Part shown: positions 36,593 through 47,582 of the stretch, piece after piece | How positions within the stretch are numbered: position 1 is the first letter of the stretch | How the letters are laid out: each line of letters opens with the position of its first letter | Notes under the pieces: model-generated | Told to the model about the DNA's origin: nothing | The model's input: the letters and a program-made list of their open reading frames with translations, nothing else | Database searches by the model: none | Position numbers and translations under genes: made by a program | Source of the DNA: Erodium maritimum | Taxonomy: Eukaryota; Streptophyta; Magnoliopsida; Geraniales; Geraniaceae | Direction: 5' to 3' | Assembly: GCA_963921825.1 (NCBI GenBank) | Contig: OY997588.1 | Coordinates: 8,074,001-8,138,000, forward strand | DNA length: 64,000 bases

Positions 36593-37689
36593 TTTCTGAA
36601 AACAAAACACATTGATACACAAAAAGTGAGCAATCAAAACTAAGAGTGACTGATAAAATACATGAACAAAGGTGATAAACTGTGAATTCATAGTTGATAA
36701 AATACATATATGAAAAAACAATCATTCATACAAAAAAGGTAAAAAGCAATAACTTACAACCTTGATAAATTACATACAAGCAAGTGATAACGTATGAAGA
36801 CACAGTTGATAAAACAGATATATGACAGAACTCTGTTGATAAATGAGCATCATACTTATAAAAAGTTCTTGATAAATTACATGCACTCTGTTGATAAATG
36901 TACAAACATAGTTGATAGAACACATAAGACGAAACACACGAATCTACATAGTTTCAAACAACTAACACTGAACATGCAGATGATAAATCATGACATGCAA
37001 TTGATAAAAATGACGTCCAATGTTGATAACATAGATTTAACCACCTGTAAGCAACCAAAGCCTATGTGTAATCGATAGATCACATAATATACTTGATAAA
37101 AATCAAGCAAAGTTGACAAAACATAGAAAAACAGATCACAACCAAAGACACATTCACTCAAACATGCGTCAAAACACTAAAAACAGAGTGCATGCAACTT
37201 CAAATAGGTTCTTCCTCTCTAAATCGCACAAATAAACGTTCAGAAGCAACTAAATCAAGTATCGAGCGCAAAAATTAGGTCAAAATCGACTGTTCTTAAC
37301 AAAAAAATCCCTAAAATCAGTAACACCCACAGCACACAAAAAAACCTTAAAATCAAAGGAATCAGAGCAACAAACCTTTAGTAGAACTCGAAATACGCTT
37401 CTATTTCACACGATTTGCTTCAACCTTCAACCACGCGCAACGAATCTGGACGACGAACACAAAGAGAAAGGAAGGAGCGAAGAAGACGAACCGAGAGAAA
37501 AAACTGAGAGAGTCGAGATTGCATGAGACGGTTGCTCTTCAGCGTGTGTAAGGAGAGACACAAAATTACCCCTAAACCCTCACCAACACAGCGATATTAC
37601 AAAAATGCCACCGAAACTGCTGTTTTTTTTTCAACAATTGAGTCAACAAGTCAACTGTCCAACTTTGCATCTAAGTCATTCATTCTTGA
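36593..37689 (-). promoter_or_regulatory. 5' leader and promoter region of the protease gene
   Basis: This region upstream of the protease ATG (36,592) holds about 15 + strand TGATAA-type motifs between 36,650 and 37,115. The motif-free part from 37,115 to the right TIR, with short A-rich tracts, is likely promoter and first UTR exon. The acceptor-like TTTTCAG just before the ATG suggests a leader intron that contains the motifs. Confidence 0.5.
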
Positions 37690-37756
37690 TATGGATGACT
37701 CAGATTGGTTCTCACAGTTCCTATCTTAAGAGGTGGTTCTCACCAGATTTCTCCTC
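37690..37756 (-). repeat. Right terminal inverted repeat of the MULE
   Basis: Read on the minus strand it begins GAGGAGAAATC and follows the left TIR with one extra base and scattered mismatches, ending at TCCATA. The 10-bp target duplication follows directly at 37,757. Confidence 0.92.
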
Positions 37757-37766
37757 TATAGTTACA

Positions 37767-39014
37767 TTCAAAAATAAGTTTTGCTGTAAAAAATAACTAA
37801 AACGTGTCTGTAATTCTTTCATTTTTGATGATTGGCAAAAAAAAAATTGCATGTTTGGAATAAAAATAAAAGGAAAAAGGAATTTAATAATATTGTCATT
37901 TCTCTCAAAAAAAAAAGAGAAAAAGAAAAAAGGAATGACAGCAATCCCTAGCAGTTAGCAACTGATGACCGTACACGTGTACATGGTTGAGGACGCGTGA
38001 GAGAAGCAGGTGTCTTCAGGAGAGAGAGCTTGTTTGTTTGGTACTCTCTTAAGTCTTAACTGCTCTTTCTCCTCTCTTTCTTGTCTGTCGTCAATTTCAC
38101 TTTCGTTAACCCAAAAAGAAAATTAAAAAAATAAAGTATGGAGAAGAAGAAGAAATCTGATTGACTCTCCCTCTCCGTATGTTGATTTCAAAGTCTTCTT
38201 CTTCTCCAATAGTCTTAGATTTTTCTTACATTTCTCGACACCAGTAAGTTCTCTTCAATCCCTCACTGATTGGTTACTTACTTATCTCTTTCTCCCAGTT
38301 TAATGTTGTTAGATTTGTAGGGTTCTTAAAAGCTTTGCCTTTTCTATATCTGGTTTCATTGATCCGATTCAGTTTGTGTGTTGGGGATTTTGTAAAATTG
38401 AGTAATTGACAATGATGGTGTGAGAGTTTAATCTGCATGTGTTGGTTTAGGCCTTTTTTGTCTGGTTGGTGGGATAAAGTTTGGTACTTTGAGTGTGTTT
38501 TGATCTAATTTTGTATGATTCTTATCTGGGTCTTGCTAGAATTTTGGACTTGTGGCATTGGGCTTCTAATAGTTTGTGTTTTGGGGTTTTGGGGTGGTGT
38601 GAGAGTTTATTTTGCATGGGTGAATTTGTGTTTTTCTGTTTGGTTGGTGGGAAAATTTTGGCTTCTTGAGCTCATTTGGCTTTATTGGTATCTGGGTTTG
38701 CTTCAATTTTGAATTTTGTTATTGGGGTTGAGTTATTTGATTGGGCTGATAGATTAATTATGATGGTGGAAGTAAGTAATTTTGAGCTTGATTAGTGGTA
38801 CAATTTAGGTAAAGATTTAAACTTTTGAAGTTCAGCTTTATGTATTTTAGGATACCATATCTCGTTTATGTTAATATGTTTTGATGAATCCAAACTTTAC
38901 CATATGAAATTCAAATGCATGTTACTACGAGCCTCAGTTGATTTCAATGGATTGCAAAGATTAACCTCTTTGTGTTTGAATTACAATCTTCTAGCTTTGT
39001 AGGAATTTGAAGGC
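37767..39014 (+). promoter_or_regulatory. NF-YA promoter and spliced 5' leader
   Basis: Pyrimidine-rich sequence at 38,040-38,243 looks like a transcribed leader. A donor (CA|GTAAGT, GT at 38,244) and an acceptor (TTTGTAG ending 39,002) define a T-rich leader intron of about 760 bp. The first coding exon starts 12 bases after the acceptor. No TATA box is assigned with confidence. Confidence 0.5.
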
Positions 39015-40528
39015 ATGCAGCCAAAGTCTGGAAGTGGAAACCAGTTAGAATCGGACGCACAAGCTGTTCCACCAACCAATGCTTACTCGGAACCTTGGTG
39101 GCGTGGAATTGGATATAATCCGGCTGTTGCTCGGGGAAATGCTTCAAATTCCTCTTCACTTGAGGGCACAAATTGTGGGTCAGAGTCTGATGGTGGTCAG
39201 TTGCAGTCTGAGGAAGATGATGATGCAACCAAAGATTCACAATCTCATCAATCAGGTATCTTCTTAGCTTCATATTTAAGTCATGGTTTTACTGGCGAGA
39301 CGTGAACTTATGTTGTGCTATATTTATGATCATGTTAGTTTAGACTTTAGATCATTCTAGTTTGCCTTTCAAATATGTTGGGATAACCTTTCAAGGGATC
39401 GGTTGGGATAATAGTGAGTTTATGATTTTAATTTTCAGCTGGTAATCATGGACAAGAACAACATATGCAACATGTAGCATCTGCTGTACCTGCAATGGGC
39501 GATGAAGGCCTAACACAACCTCCACAACTTGAGCTCGTTAGCCACTCAATCGTAAGTATTTTCTTGCTTTTGTCGGAGATTTTCTGATCTCTGTAATTAG
39601 AGGACTTATGCATACGTACATTTATTCAGGCATGCGCATCAAATCCTTATCAGGTTCCATATTATGCGGGAATGGTAGCGGCTTATGGCCATCAGCCTGT
39701 GGTAAGTCAAGTTAATTTACAGCTCATGGATATAATGATTTTAGCTCGGTTTCAAATGTTGTCCAAGAAAAAATCTGAATGCTTGGTTTCCAAGACCCTT
39801 TTGTCACGGATTCAATTCTTATAGATAAGGGAACGTTTGGCTTATTTATGTTTCCTTGATCTCTATTGCAAAGTTAGAAGCTTTGATAATTTTATACTGA
39901 ATGTTATATTATTTTTAACGAAGATCATTGCAATCTCCAGGGCTATCCTCCTTTTGTGGGAATACCTCATGCCAGGATGCCATTGCCTCTAGAGATGACA
40001 CAAGAGCCCGTTTATGTGAATGCTAAACAGTACCAGGGCATTCTAAGGCGAAGACAGGCTCGTGCCAAAGCGGAGCTTGAAAAGAAGCTGATAAAGGCTA
40101 GGAAGGTACAAGTAATATATACACGAGACGTAGTTAAAACATGGTTATGATTGTTCTTCGTTCTCATTACATATTTCCTACAGCCATACCTTCATGAATC
40201 TCGGCATCAGCACGCAATGAGAAGGGCAAGGGGCACGGGAGGGCGCTTTGCAAAGAAGACCGATAATGCTTCAAACCACAGAGGGGAAGAGACACATTGC
40301 CCTGCTCGCTCATCACATTCTGCTACGTCATCTGGATCAGAACCTTTGCACTCAGATTCAGCTGAAACCTGGAACTCCTCTCTGAGTCAGCAAGCTCACA
40401 AGTATCAAAATGGAAGCGGTGGCTCAACATATCATTCGCGACCGGGAACTGAAAGAGGCGAGGAAGCGGGAGACTGCTCCGGCCAGCAATGGGGAAGTAT
40501 CTCACAAAGGCCTCTGGCCATTCAGTAA
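39015..40528 (+). CDS. NF-YA: Nuclear transcription factor Y subunit A (CCAAT-binding)
   Basis: Five coding exons are 39,015-39,255, 39,439-39,551, 39,630-39,701, 39,941-40,105 and 40,184-40,528, all in phase, giving 311 residues. The conserved core is present. The NF-YB/YC interaction helix starts at [17 protein letters not shown] and runs through [15 protein letters not shown]. The DNA-binding part is [22 protein letters not shown], split from the first by the last intron. NF-YA joins the histone-fold NF-YB/NF-YC dimer in the nucleus and contacts CCAAT boxes. The N-terminus is acidic and Ser/Gln-rich, as in activating NF-YAs. A miR169-type site follows the stop. It lies 1.25 kb downstream of the MULE insertion, so the MULE's right end is in its upstream region. 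Confidence 0.95.
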
Positions 40529-40546
40529 TGGCGAATTAACTGAAGG

Positions 40547-40567
40547 CCGGCAAATCATTCTTGGCTT
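40547..40567 (+). promoter_or_regulatory. miR169-type target site in the NF-YA 3' UTR
   Basis: The core GGCAAATCATTCTTGGC is nearly complementary to the miR169 family, whose members contain GCCAAG..UGACUUGCC. Mismatch is limited to one A:C and a G:U-type position, depending on the family member. It starts 18 bases after the stop codon. miR169 regulation of NF-YA mRNAs through a 3'-UTR site is well established in plants. This is recognised from memory of the miRNA, not from a search. Confidence 0.85.
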
Positions 40568-40912
40568 TGTTCTTCTAGATATTACTTTGATGTACAAAAT
40601 GATGGTGATGAAAAAACTTTTTTTAAGTGAGAAATCTAGGCATGTAGTATTGACAATAGTGTGGTGTGATGTAAAAGAAAGTTATCTTTATCAAGACTTG
40701 TTTTGGTATGTGTTGGGTATACGCTCATTCCACTCGAGTTTGAACAAATTTAAAATGACAGCTATATAACCTCTCACACACGCCCACACTACGCAGACCT
40801 GTGAAGCATAGATTCAAATTTATTTGTGTCTGATTACAGTTTTACACTCAAAAACTAAATCCAAAACCCAAAAAAATAGATGACACTGTAATTTGTAATC
40901 TACTAGCATGGT

Positions 40913-43766
40913 CTACAATCTCATGTATACTCGGTCATGTTCTTTTCGATCAGTGTCGTCTAAGTCCTCAACAATTTCTTCATCCTCATGTTCCTCCAAG
41001 ATGGAGTCTGGGCCAGCCTCCTCCGTGTTACCAGTGCTTCCATCCGGAGAAGTTTCATTTGTGTCTGTGGCATTAACCACCGTTTGTAGCTTCTCCATCA
41101 TGCCAGAGAGAGCCATCCTTGGATTCCACTCAACCACGTCATCAATTATGTTGTAAACCCGCTTCTGGTACCTGAAATGGTAGATTTGTACAAGAGATCA
41201 GTGCGCAGAGAAAAGAGGAACCGGAGATATACAAGCTAGTATCTTGAAAGATGTTATGGATGAGGACTAACCTGGCCCTAGCTGCCTCATCAGGGGCATG
41301 GTGCCTCAAGAGGAGTATAACAAGCACACCCACCATGGCAAAGAAAAGCCTTGCAGTCCACTTGGGCCGTTCCTCCTCATCTTTCTTGGGCCAGAAACGG
41401 AATAGTTCGCGCAATGTCGCTTCTTCCGCCAGGATGTTCGGGAAAAACCAAATACGCCTTCCAAAAAGAATCCACACTATACCAAATATCGTAGCTCTGA
41501 CTGCAAAGTAAAGAAGAACCAAGATTGTTCATGATAAAAGAAAAACAGAACTGATATGGAATCACCAAATACTGTAAACTTTTCTTTTGCATAAGGAGAA
41601 CCGAAAGAGAAGAGATAAGGAGCATACCCAAAAGCAGGCTCAGAATAAATAGAAGGAGCCCAGCACAAGAGTAGAGTATCATTAGCTTGCAGCGATGGGG
41701 ATATACAGGGAATAGGCAAATTGCCAGAGTCAAGACAGGCCAGAATAATGACAGAAGTGTCTGCCATAATGGCTGACGTTTTGCAAAAGCCCATGCAAAG
41801 AAGGCATCATTATCAGAAAAAACCTGATCCTGAAAAACAGTGCAGTACATAACACAAGATCAGCAACTAGACCCACATAAACTCATTCGTGTAGGGAAAT
41901 GATGACACGATACAAGAAAATGTTGACTGCATGAGATGGATAAAGTAGACTTATTTTGGGCTTAAAGTAGTGGTTAAGCATCATATTTAGAGTATAGAAA
42001 TATCAGCAAAATGCACTAAAGCCACTTCAATCATATGGGAAATTATCCAGTATATACTTGGAAATAAACTTAATTATGCATTCACTAGATATCCGAGGCC
42101 TATCAGAGCCCTAAACTCATTTGTCAAAACACGTCAAGGGAGAGATAACCATTGATACGGAACTCCAATGCCAATAGATTAACTCATAATGCAAAATGAA
42201 GTGGCCCATACACCAGATCAAGAGAAGACAAAATAATCTAAACAAATATCCATCCCAGCAAAAAATATCACTCTTAATTAGTAGTAAATAAAAAAGCTTA
42301 CAGGGAAGATTTCCAAATGTGCTGGCCAAGTAGACAACTTTTTCTTCCCAGGCCGAACAGTTTTCACTACACGGTCACAGCGAACCAGGAGATTCTTTTT
42401 CAAGAGAGAATTGACAATATCCTCTACCTCTAGATTCTTATCTGATTCAAGTATGTCTTTAACCTCTGTATGATTTCTCAAGAAACTAACAAAATCCTTT
42501 CCTCTAAAATATTCCACACGCGTCTCCTGTAAGACAGCCCATCTAGATTCCAGGTCTTTATGGTCTCTCACCTTCTCAGCAAACAATTGAAAGACATCCT
42601 TCTTTGCAGTTTGTTTCTGGGAAAAGAGAAGAAATCCACAGGTAAGTAAATATTACAAGGAAACGTAAAGTGGCCCAAATCAAGGGCTAACAAGTCGAAA
42701 AGTGGAAAGGTACTGATGAAAGATACATTATAAAACAAGTAATGGAACAATATCCTCAAGAACCACATCTCAGATACAAGTACAACACATCCTCAGCTTT
42801 GAGATAAGTTCAGCAACATATAGGTTGAATTTGAATAGTATTATTCAAACTGTCAATACTCACCTTCATATTTGAGATTCAGCTCAGGTCCCTATACAAA
42901 CAAATGCATGCTAAAATTGCAAGCTAAGCACCTCTGGAAGATTGCAAAAAAAAAAATTCAGTCCTACTCAAAAGTGAGATGATTCCAACACCAAAAGTAA
43001 AATTAGTATGAATGAAACAGTGCTGCTCGTGCTGAATTTTATAAGTTTCTGCTAGCCATTTGAATGCTCGATTTAGTATCAACTCTAGAATCTGGTCATA
43101 TTCCAATCTGAGGATAAACTGAATAATGTAATTCTAATTATTCGTCGTTGCTATCTTCTACTTTGAGGCACACATAGACCCGGTATTCTCTAAACTAAAT
43201 CTAAATCTGAAACACTGAATAGAAACTTTAAACCAACAACCAAAGGCAGAACTTAAGAGCTTCTAATTCATTTTGTGGTGCAATTAGAAAACTATGCTCA
43301 CCCAGCCAACAAACAAAGCCCAAGCAATGCCATAAAACCTACGAATTAACAATTATTCCCCCCTAAAAATAGCAGTGATTTTGCATCGTGGTGCTTGACT
43401 CCCACATCAGATGAAGATCTATGTCTATTTTTCCAGGAAAGTGACTGTAAATTGTAAACCCAGTAAATAAAAATTTGATATTTTTCTTCAAATTCGCATG
43501 AACACAGATCAAACCGGCACCCAATAGAGCCTAAAGCACATCGATTGTGAAAAACAAAAACAAACCCAAAATTGCTCCATGTAGAAAACATAGACGCACA
43601 TCTGTACATGAAGAGAAAACCCTAGATCGGAGGTAATGCGAATGAGATAGAGAATAAGGAAACAAACCCTGGGAGGGGTGTCGGAGGAGCCATCTCTACC
43701 GCCGTTTTGGGTGGCTGACGATGATCTTCGCGCCCTCTTCTTCTCTGCTCCGCCTGGTTTCTTCAT
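40913..43766 (-). CDS. SEC62: Sec62-family ER protein translocation subunit
   Basis: Five exons are 43,766-43,668, 42,616-42,302, 41,829-41,628, 41,500-41,272 and 41,171-40,913, giving 367 residues, the usual plant length. The N-terminus is basic (KKRARR). A conserved cytosolic domain (RVEYFRGKDFVSFLR to WPAHLEIFP) follows, then an aromatic block (DNDAFFAWAFAKRQPLWQ) and hydrophobic segments around LFWPVLTLAICLFPVYP, MILYSCAGLLLFILSLLL, ATIFGIVWILFG and LFFAMVGVLVILLLR. The C-terminus is acidic (EEHEDEEIVEDLDD). Sec62 works with the Sec61 channel and Sec63 in post-translational import into the ER, and in ER-phagy. Intron 1 is about 1 kb. It is divergent from the plastid-protein gene at 44,656. 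Confidence 0.93.
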
Positions 43767-44655
43767 CTGTCTCTCTCTCTCTCTGGGCTCTGTTCTGTTT
43801 CTGCTATGCTCCTCTCTCTGATTGTAAGTAACTTTTTTTCCTTCAAATAAAAATAATATTTTTATTAATTGTAGATTTGAATGCTTTATTTGCTTTTAAT
43901 GACATAAACATAACATTACATAACTGTCCTCAAGTCAAGACCAAAGCCATCCTCTTCCGTACGATTTTTTTTTGCCATTTTTAGACCAATGGGTATCTGC
44001 CATGTCAGCAAATCAATGGTTTAACATTCCATTTAGTTCATTATAGGATTGGTGGCAATAGTAGGTATATATGATCATTCCATTTAACATAACATGAAAT
44101 TAAAATGATTCATGTATACAAAGTAATGAGTTGTTAGTCTATTAAACTATGGTTATAATTCTTTTACTACATTAAAAACGGACAAAGTTTAACAAATAGG
44201 AGAAGATTTTTAAGTATTTATAAAGTAAATGATATGATATGATGAATGGAACTCTAACTTGACATGCTTTCACTTTTGTGACTTCTAGCTTAAACCCACT
44301 TTTTCTTTTGTGGAAAAGGTAGAAACTTTGCTTGACCCATAAGGTGAATTTGTGATTTTTCTGCTAGCTGAAACTGAAACACATATATTATTGATTTGGA
44401 CAGGTTATCCTCAAGATGGGTAAGAGCAGGACACAGTCATTTCTGTTGCCAAACACTTACTATTCTGAAAAAGACCATCAGTTCATGTCCCTTCTGTTTC
44501 TGATTATCTTCAATCCCTAAATGTTCATGTTCTATCCTTTCTGAGTCAGGCCAAAAACTTGGGCTTGTGTGGTCTAGGTTTAGCTTCATCCATCGTTGTT
44601 CTTCTCCTAGCTAAAGCTTTCTGTATCTGGGTATTGAGAAAAAATAACTTCTCAA
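43767..44655. promoter_or_regulatory. Shared divergent upstream region of SEC62 and the plastid-protein gene
   Basis: This 889-bp interval lies between two divergent ATGs. A (CT)n tract at about 43,770-43,788 is the SEC62 leader side. The middle is AT-rich with no ORF. A GTAAGA donor-like site follows an ATG at 44,415, so the right gene may have a spliced leader. Confidence 0.4.
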
Positions 44656-46424
44656 ATGCAATCTCAGCTTCAGTGTCACTGGCTCTCTTCAGTACCCAAA
44701 AAGCCCCCCCTTTCTATCTGGTCTTCAACAACAACAACATCATGTATTGTTTATGCAGGGAACAAAGATTTATCTTCTTCTTCCTCCTCCTCCTCTTCAC
44801 AGTCACCACAAGAAGAATATGGCTTCAATTTTGATAAAGACAAAGCTAGACAAGCCCTAAAAGCTCTCGACCAGCAACTCGACACCATGTACGAGAAACA
44901 AGCCTCTTCTCCCAAATTCAGAGGTACATGTTCAATCCACAGTCTTCCTTTGAGTAGTTATGTTGATTCAAGTGAATATTTTGAAATTATGTGTGTGATT
45001 TAGGATGTAGAAAACTGTTACTATTGTTTTTGAAAGTGTTGGGAAGCAAGTACATAGAATTAAATTAAACCTGGTTGAAGAACAGGATTGGGAACTAGGT
45101 ACCAGGTAGGTGTTGGATAAGGAGTGGCTAAGGTTGGGTGATCAGGAGTAGGTGTTAATGCCTTATTCATTGTAGTTGGTATATGTATCAGTCAGGAATA
45201 TCACTAGATGGCACATTTTTGTGTAACTTGTGGACTTTTGGCTACTTAGTTTTTTGGCCACTGAGAATGGCTAAGGTCTGTTGATCAAGAGTAGGTGTTG
45301 ATGGGGTTATTAATTGAAATTAGGTGATTAAATTGATTGATAATGTACCAGTCAGGAACATCAAGAGATGGCACATTTTTATGCAACTTGTGGACTTGGG
45401 GCACTTCTCTTTTTAGTTGTCTATTTCATTGAGAATGGCTCGGGTCTGTTGATCAAGAATAGGTGTTAATGGTGGTATTTTAGGTAGGTAGTTAAGTTGA
45501 TCAATAATGTATCGATTTGGAACATCATGGGATGGCTCATTCTAATGCAACTTATCGATTTCAGCTACTTAGTTGTTTTTTTGGGTTCGTATATGCTCCA
45601 AGAGTATGTGCAGGGGAATTTTAGTTTCTCTTTTATCTAGGGTAAAATAAACTGTCTTGCAGACTTGCAGTGCATTTAGCATCTGATGGGTTAGAAGGTT
45701 GGCTAAAATGTGATTTATTAAAATGTTGGAAATAAACAGGAATTCAAATTTAATTATAATTGATACGAAAATTACATTCCAAGAGCAAATTCAAATACGG
45801 TACTAAAATTGAAATGACATAAATTCAAATACGGAGCAAGACTTGATTTTTTTGGAAATCTTTAGTTGAGGGAATTGTACAAGAGTTATGAGTGAACAAG
45901 ACTTATCAACCTCATTTTATAAGAACAAATTAGGGTTAATTAGGTGGTCAATTGTAGTCAGTGGAAATCGCCAAGGTCACGGCTACTTCCAACGGCTTAG
46001 GAATGAGCGTTTTGAAAACGCCGGTCCTAAACGCCCCCGACTGAGCTTGCTATAAAACAACAGTTTTAGAGAACTTATTAAATATAACTCAACCTAATTA
46101 TAGATGTGATTTATGTTTAGATACATTTGTTGATATTCAAAAGATTTGCACTTTGCAGTGGTGGAGGATGAAGATCCGGCCGGGACGGAGGAAATGACAG
46201 AACAAGAGATGCCTGACTTTTCGGGATCATTTGCACCATATTTTTCCCTTTTTCTAATTGCTTTCACCATTTTCTACAACGTATTGTTCTACACCGTGAT
46301 CAAACCGGCCGTGGACGGTCCAAGTGAACCGGTAATGGCTTCTGCTTCTGCTCCGGCTGGTATCAGTTCACAAACACTTGGTGAACCGGTTTTGCGGAGT
46401 TCATTACCAGAGGCTCCTCAATGA
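44656..46424 (+). CDS. Predicted plastid-targeted single-pass membrane protein, function unknown
   Basis: Two exons, 44,656-44,923 and 46,159-46,424, join in phase to give 177 residues. The first about 55 residues are rich in Ser/Thr with few acidic residues (a nine-Ser run), like a chloroplast transit peptide. Next is a charged helical segment (DKARQALKALDQQLDTMYEKQ, about 60-82), then an acidic stretch (VVEDEDPAGTEEMTEQEMPDF). One membrane helix follows (PYFSLFLIAFTIFYNVLFYTVI, about 123-144) and a Pro/Ala/Ser-rich tail. I do not recognise the family by name. Similar small proteins are found in thylakoid or envelope membranes, but location is inference. The 1.24-kb intron contains diverged tandem repeats. 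Confidence 0.75.
45130..45580. repeat. Three diverged tandem copies within the plastid-protein gene intron
   Basis: Units starting at GATCA(G/A)GAGTAGGTGTT (about 45,140), GATCAAGAGTAGGTGTT (about 45,283) and GATCAAGAATAGGTGTT (about 45,451) share phrases such as GTCAGGAA(T/C)ATCA and GATGGCACATTTTT in the same order. Spacing is about 143 and 168 bp. They are clearly related but old. Confidence 0.75.
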
Positions 46425-47582
46425 TGTATGTGTATATATATGATAAAATAATGTAATATGTGTTGACAGTTTTACAAAATCTCCCGTACAAATCGAGGCC
46501 TACATTTAAATATACTTCATTTGATTGGATCAATTCTCAAGTATGATATAGTTAATTATGAATTTGTGGGCATTTCCATGATACTGGAGGCTGTGTAGAC
46601 AATCATTTTTTATGAATATGAGAATTATAGCATCGTTTTCAAATTAAATAATGATTTTGTATTTATAATTACAAGAACTGTTATAGATTATAGTAAAATC
46701 TCTTGGATTGAGGGTTTTGCTTTTTAGGTTTGATAGTACCTAAATATACTTTTGAAAGAAAACAGCAAAATAAAGAAAAAGTTATTTTTTTGCTATTTAA
46801 GTAGTGTTATCTTCACATTAGGATTAAGCCAAATGTATAGAGGACGGAAAAGTCCAAACAAACTTGTGGCCCACCATACATTATTGGATTTCTGGTTATC
46901 CATATATCATGAACTTATTATAGGAGGGATCTAAATTACATTAACTACGATACCCAAAGGCCAAAACCACATTAACCCAAGTGTATAGGTCCCGGGTTCG
47001 TAACAAGAGGCAGGAGGTCTCTAGTTTGAGGTGTTGGTTACGGCGAGAATGACAAGAGAATCATCACGACAAGAAGGGTTGATTGGAAATGTATGTGTTG
47101 GGGCGACCCGTCGAGGCCTGGTCATCGGGTCTCGTCCGCGGGTGATGAGGAGGGACCTACCAACAGTTTACGTTCTGGCACTAGCAAGGGAGACGGAGCA
47201 TGAGTCTCCTTCAGAGTTGATCACGACATCCTCTGCAGGGTCATCCACGGGAAACGAGTTCATGTTCCTTTAACTCGTCCCTAGATGGAGAGCGATAACA
47301 AAATAGGAGAGTGGCGACGGACTAATATGGGACGAGGCGGCTTTGAGGGAGTCCTGCAAACTTCTAGGATTTTTCATGTCACCCTACACAATTTGGTTGC
47401 GACGTTAAAAGGCAGGGACCGTTGGTGGAGTAGGAACATGATCATAAGGGCAACAGACATGATGGTGTCACCAACACTATTGAGGGAGGAGTTCGGACCA
47501 GGGTACAAACAAATAATATAGAAGGAGCGTCCGGTATGGGAGGAGGAGGTACTTTGTGACGGGGACATCCGGTAGTAACTCT
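46425..47582. other. Spacer; repeat-like block from about 46,990
   Basis: 46,425-46,985 is AT-rich 3' flank. From about 46,990 the DNA becomes GC-richer with short domain-free frames. The same texture resumes after the hAT element at 49,023-49,530, so the hAT appears to have split an older repeat-like block. No domain identifies it. Confidence 0.4.

Larger units (their letters stand above)
28320..37115 (+). repeat. Same-strand TTGATAA(A/T) motif arrays in non-coding parts of the MULE
   Basis: A short motif, consensus (G/A)TTGATAA(A/T) with a TGATAA core, recurs throughout the leader, introns and spacers of the element. By eye there are about 22 copies in 28,359-28,990, 6 in transposase intron 1 (29,845-30,039), 5 in intron 3 (30,634-30,813), about 18 in 31,685-32,215 and about 14 in the 440-bp protease-gene intron (35,003-35,442). 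More occur at 33,550-33,800 and 36,650-37,110. Nearly all are in + orientation, although the protease gene runs on the minus strand. Exons contain almost none (two seen, about 34,045 and 34,508). The distribution stops before both TIRs. Confidence 0.9.
27682..37766. mobile_element. 10-kb Mutator-like element carrying FAR1-type transposase and Ulp1-type protease
   Basis: The body is 27,692-37,756 (10,065 bp), flanked by a perfect 10-bp duplication TATAGTTACA at 27,682-27,691 and 37,757-37,766. Left and right ends are terminal inverted repeats of about 66 bp (left 27,692-27,757; right 37,690-37,756). They share GAGG(C/A)GAAATC, TGAGAACCAC, TAGGAACTGTGAGAAC, ATCTGA and TCCATA, with one 1-bp indel and scattered mismatches. 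Inside are two convergent genes: a FAR1/MULE transposase (+) and a C48/Ulp1-type protease (-). MULEs that carry Ulp1-like genes are known in plants (for example Kaonashi- and CUMULE-type elements). Non-coding parts are filled with a short same-strand motif, listed separately. The clean duplication argues for a relatively recent insertion. Confidence 0.93.

Noticed and set aside
28320..37115. CRISPR-like or telomere-like array
   Set aside because: Spacing is irregular, there are no unique spacers of constant length, the host is a plant, and the motif is not the plant telomere repeat TTTAGGG.
46985..47010. tRNA-like phrase (GGTCCCGGGTTCG)
   Set aside because: No cloverleaf could be folded around it. 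The acceptor stem and anticodon arm are missing.
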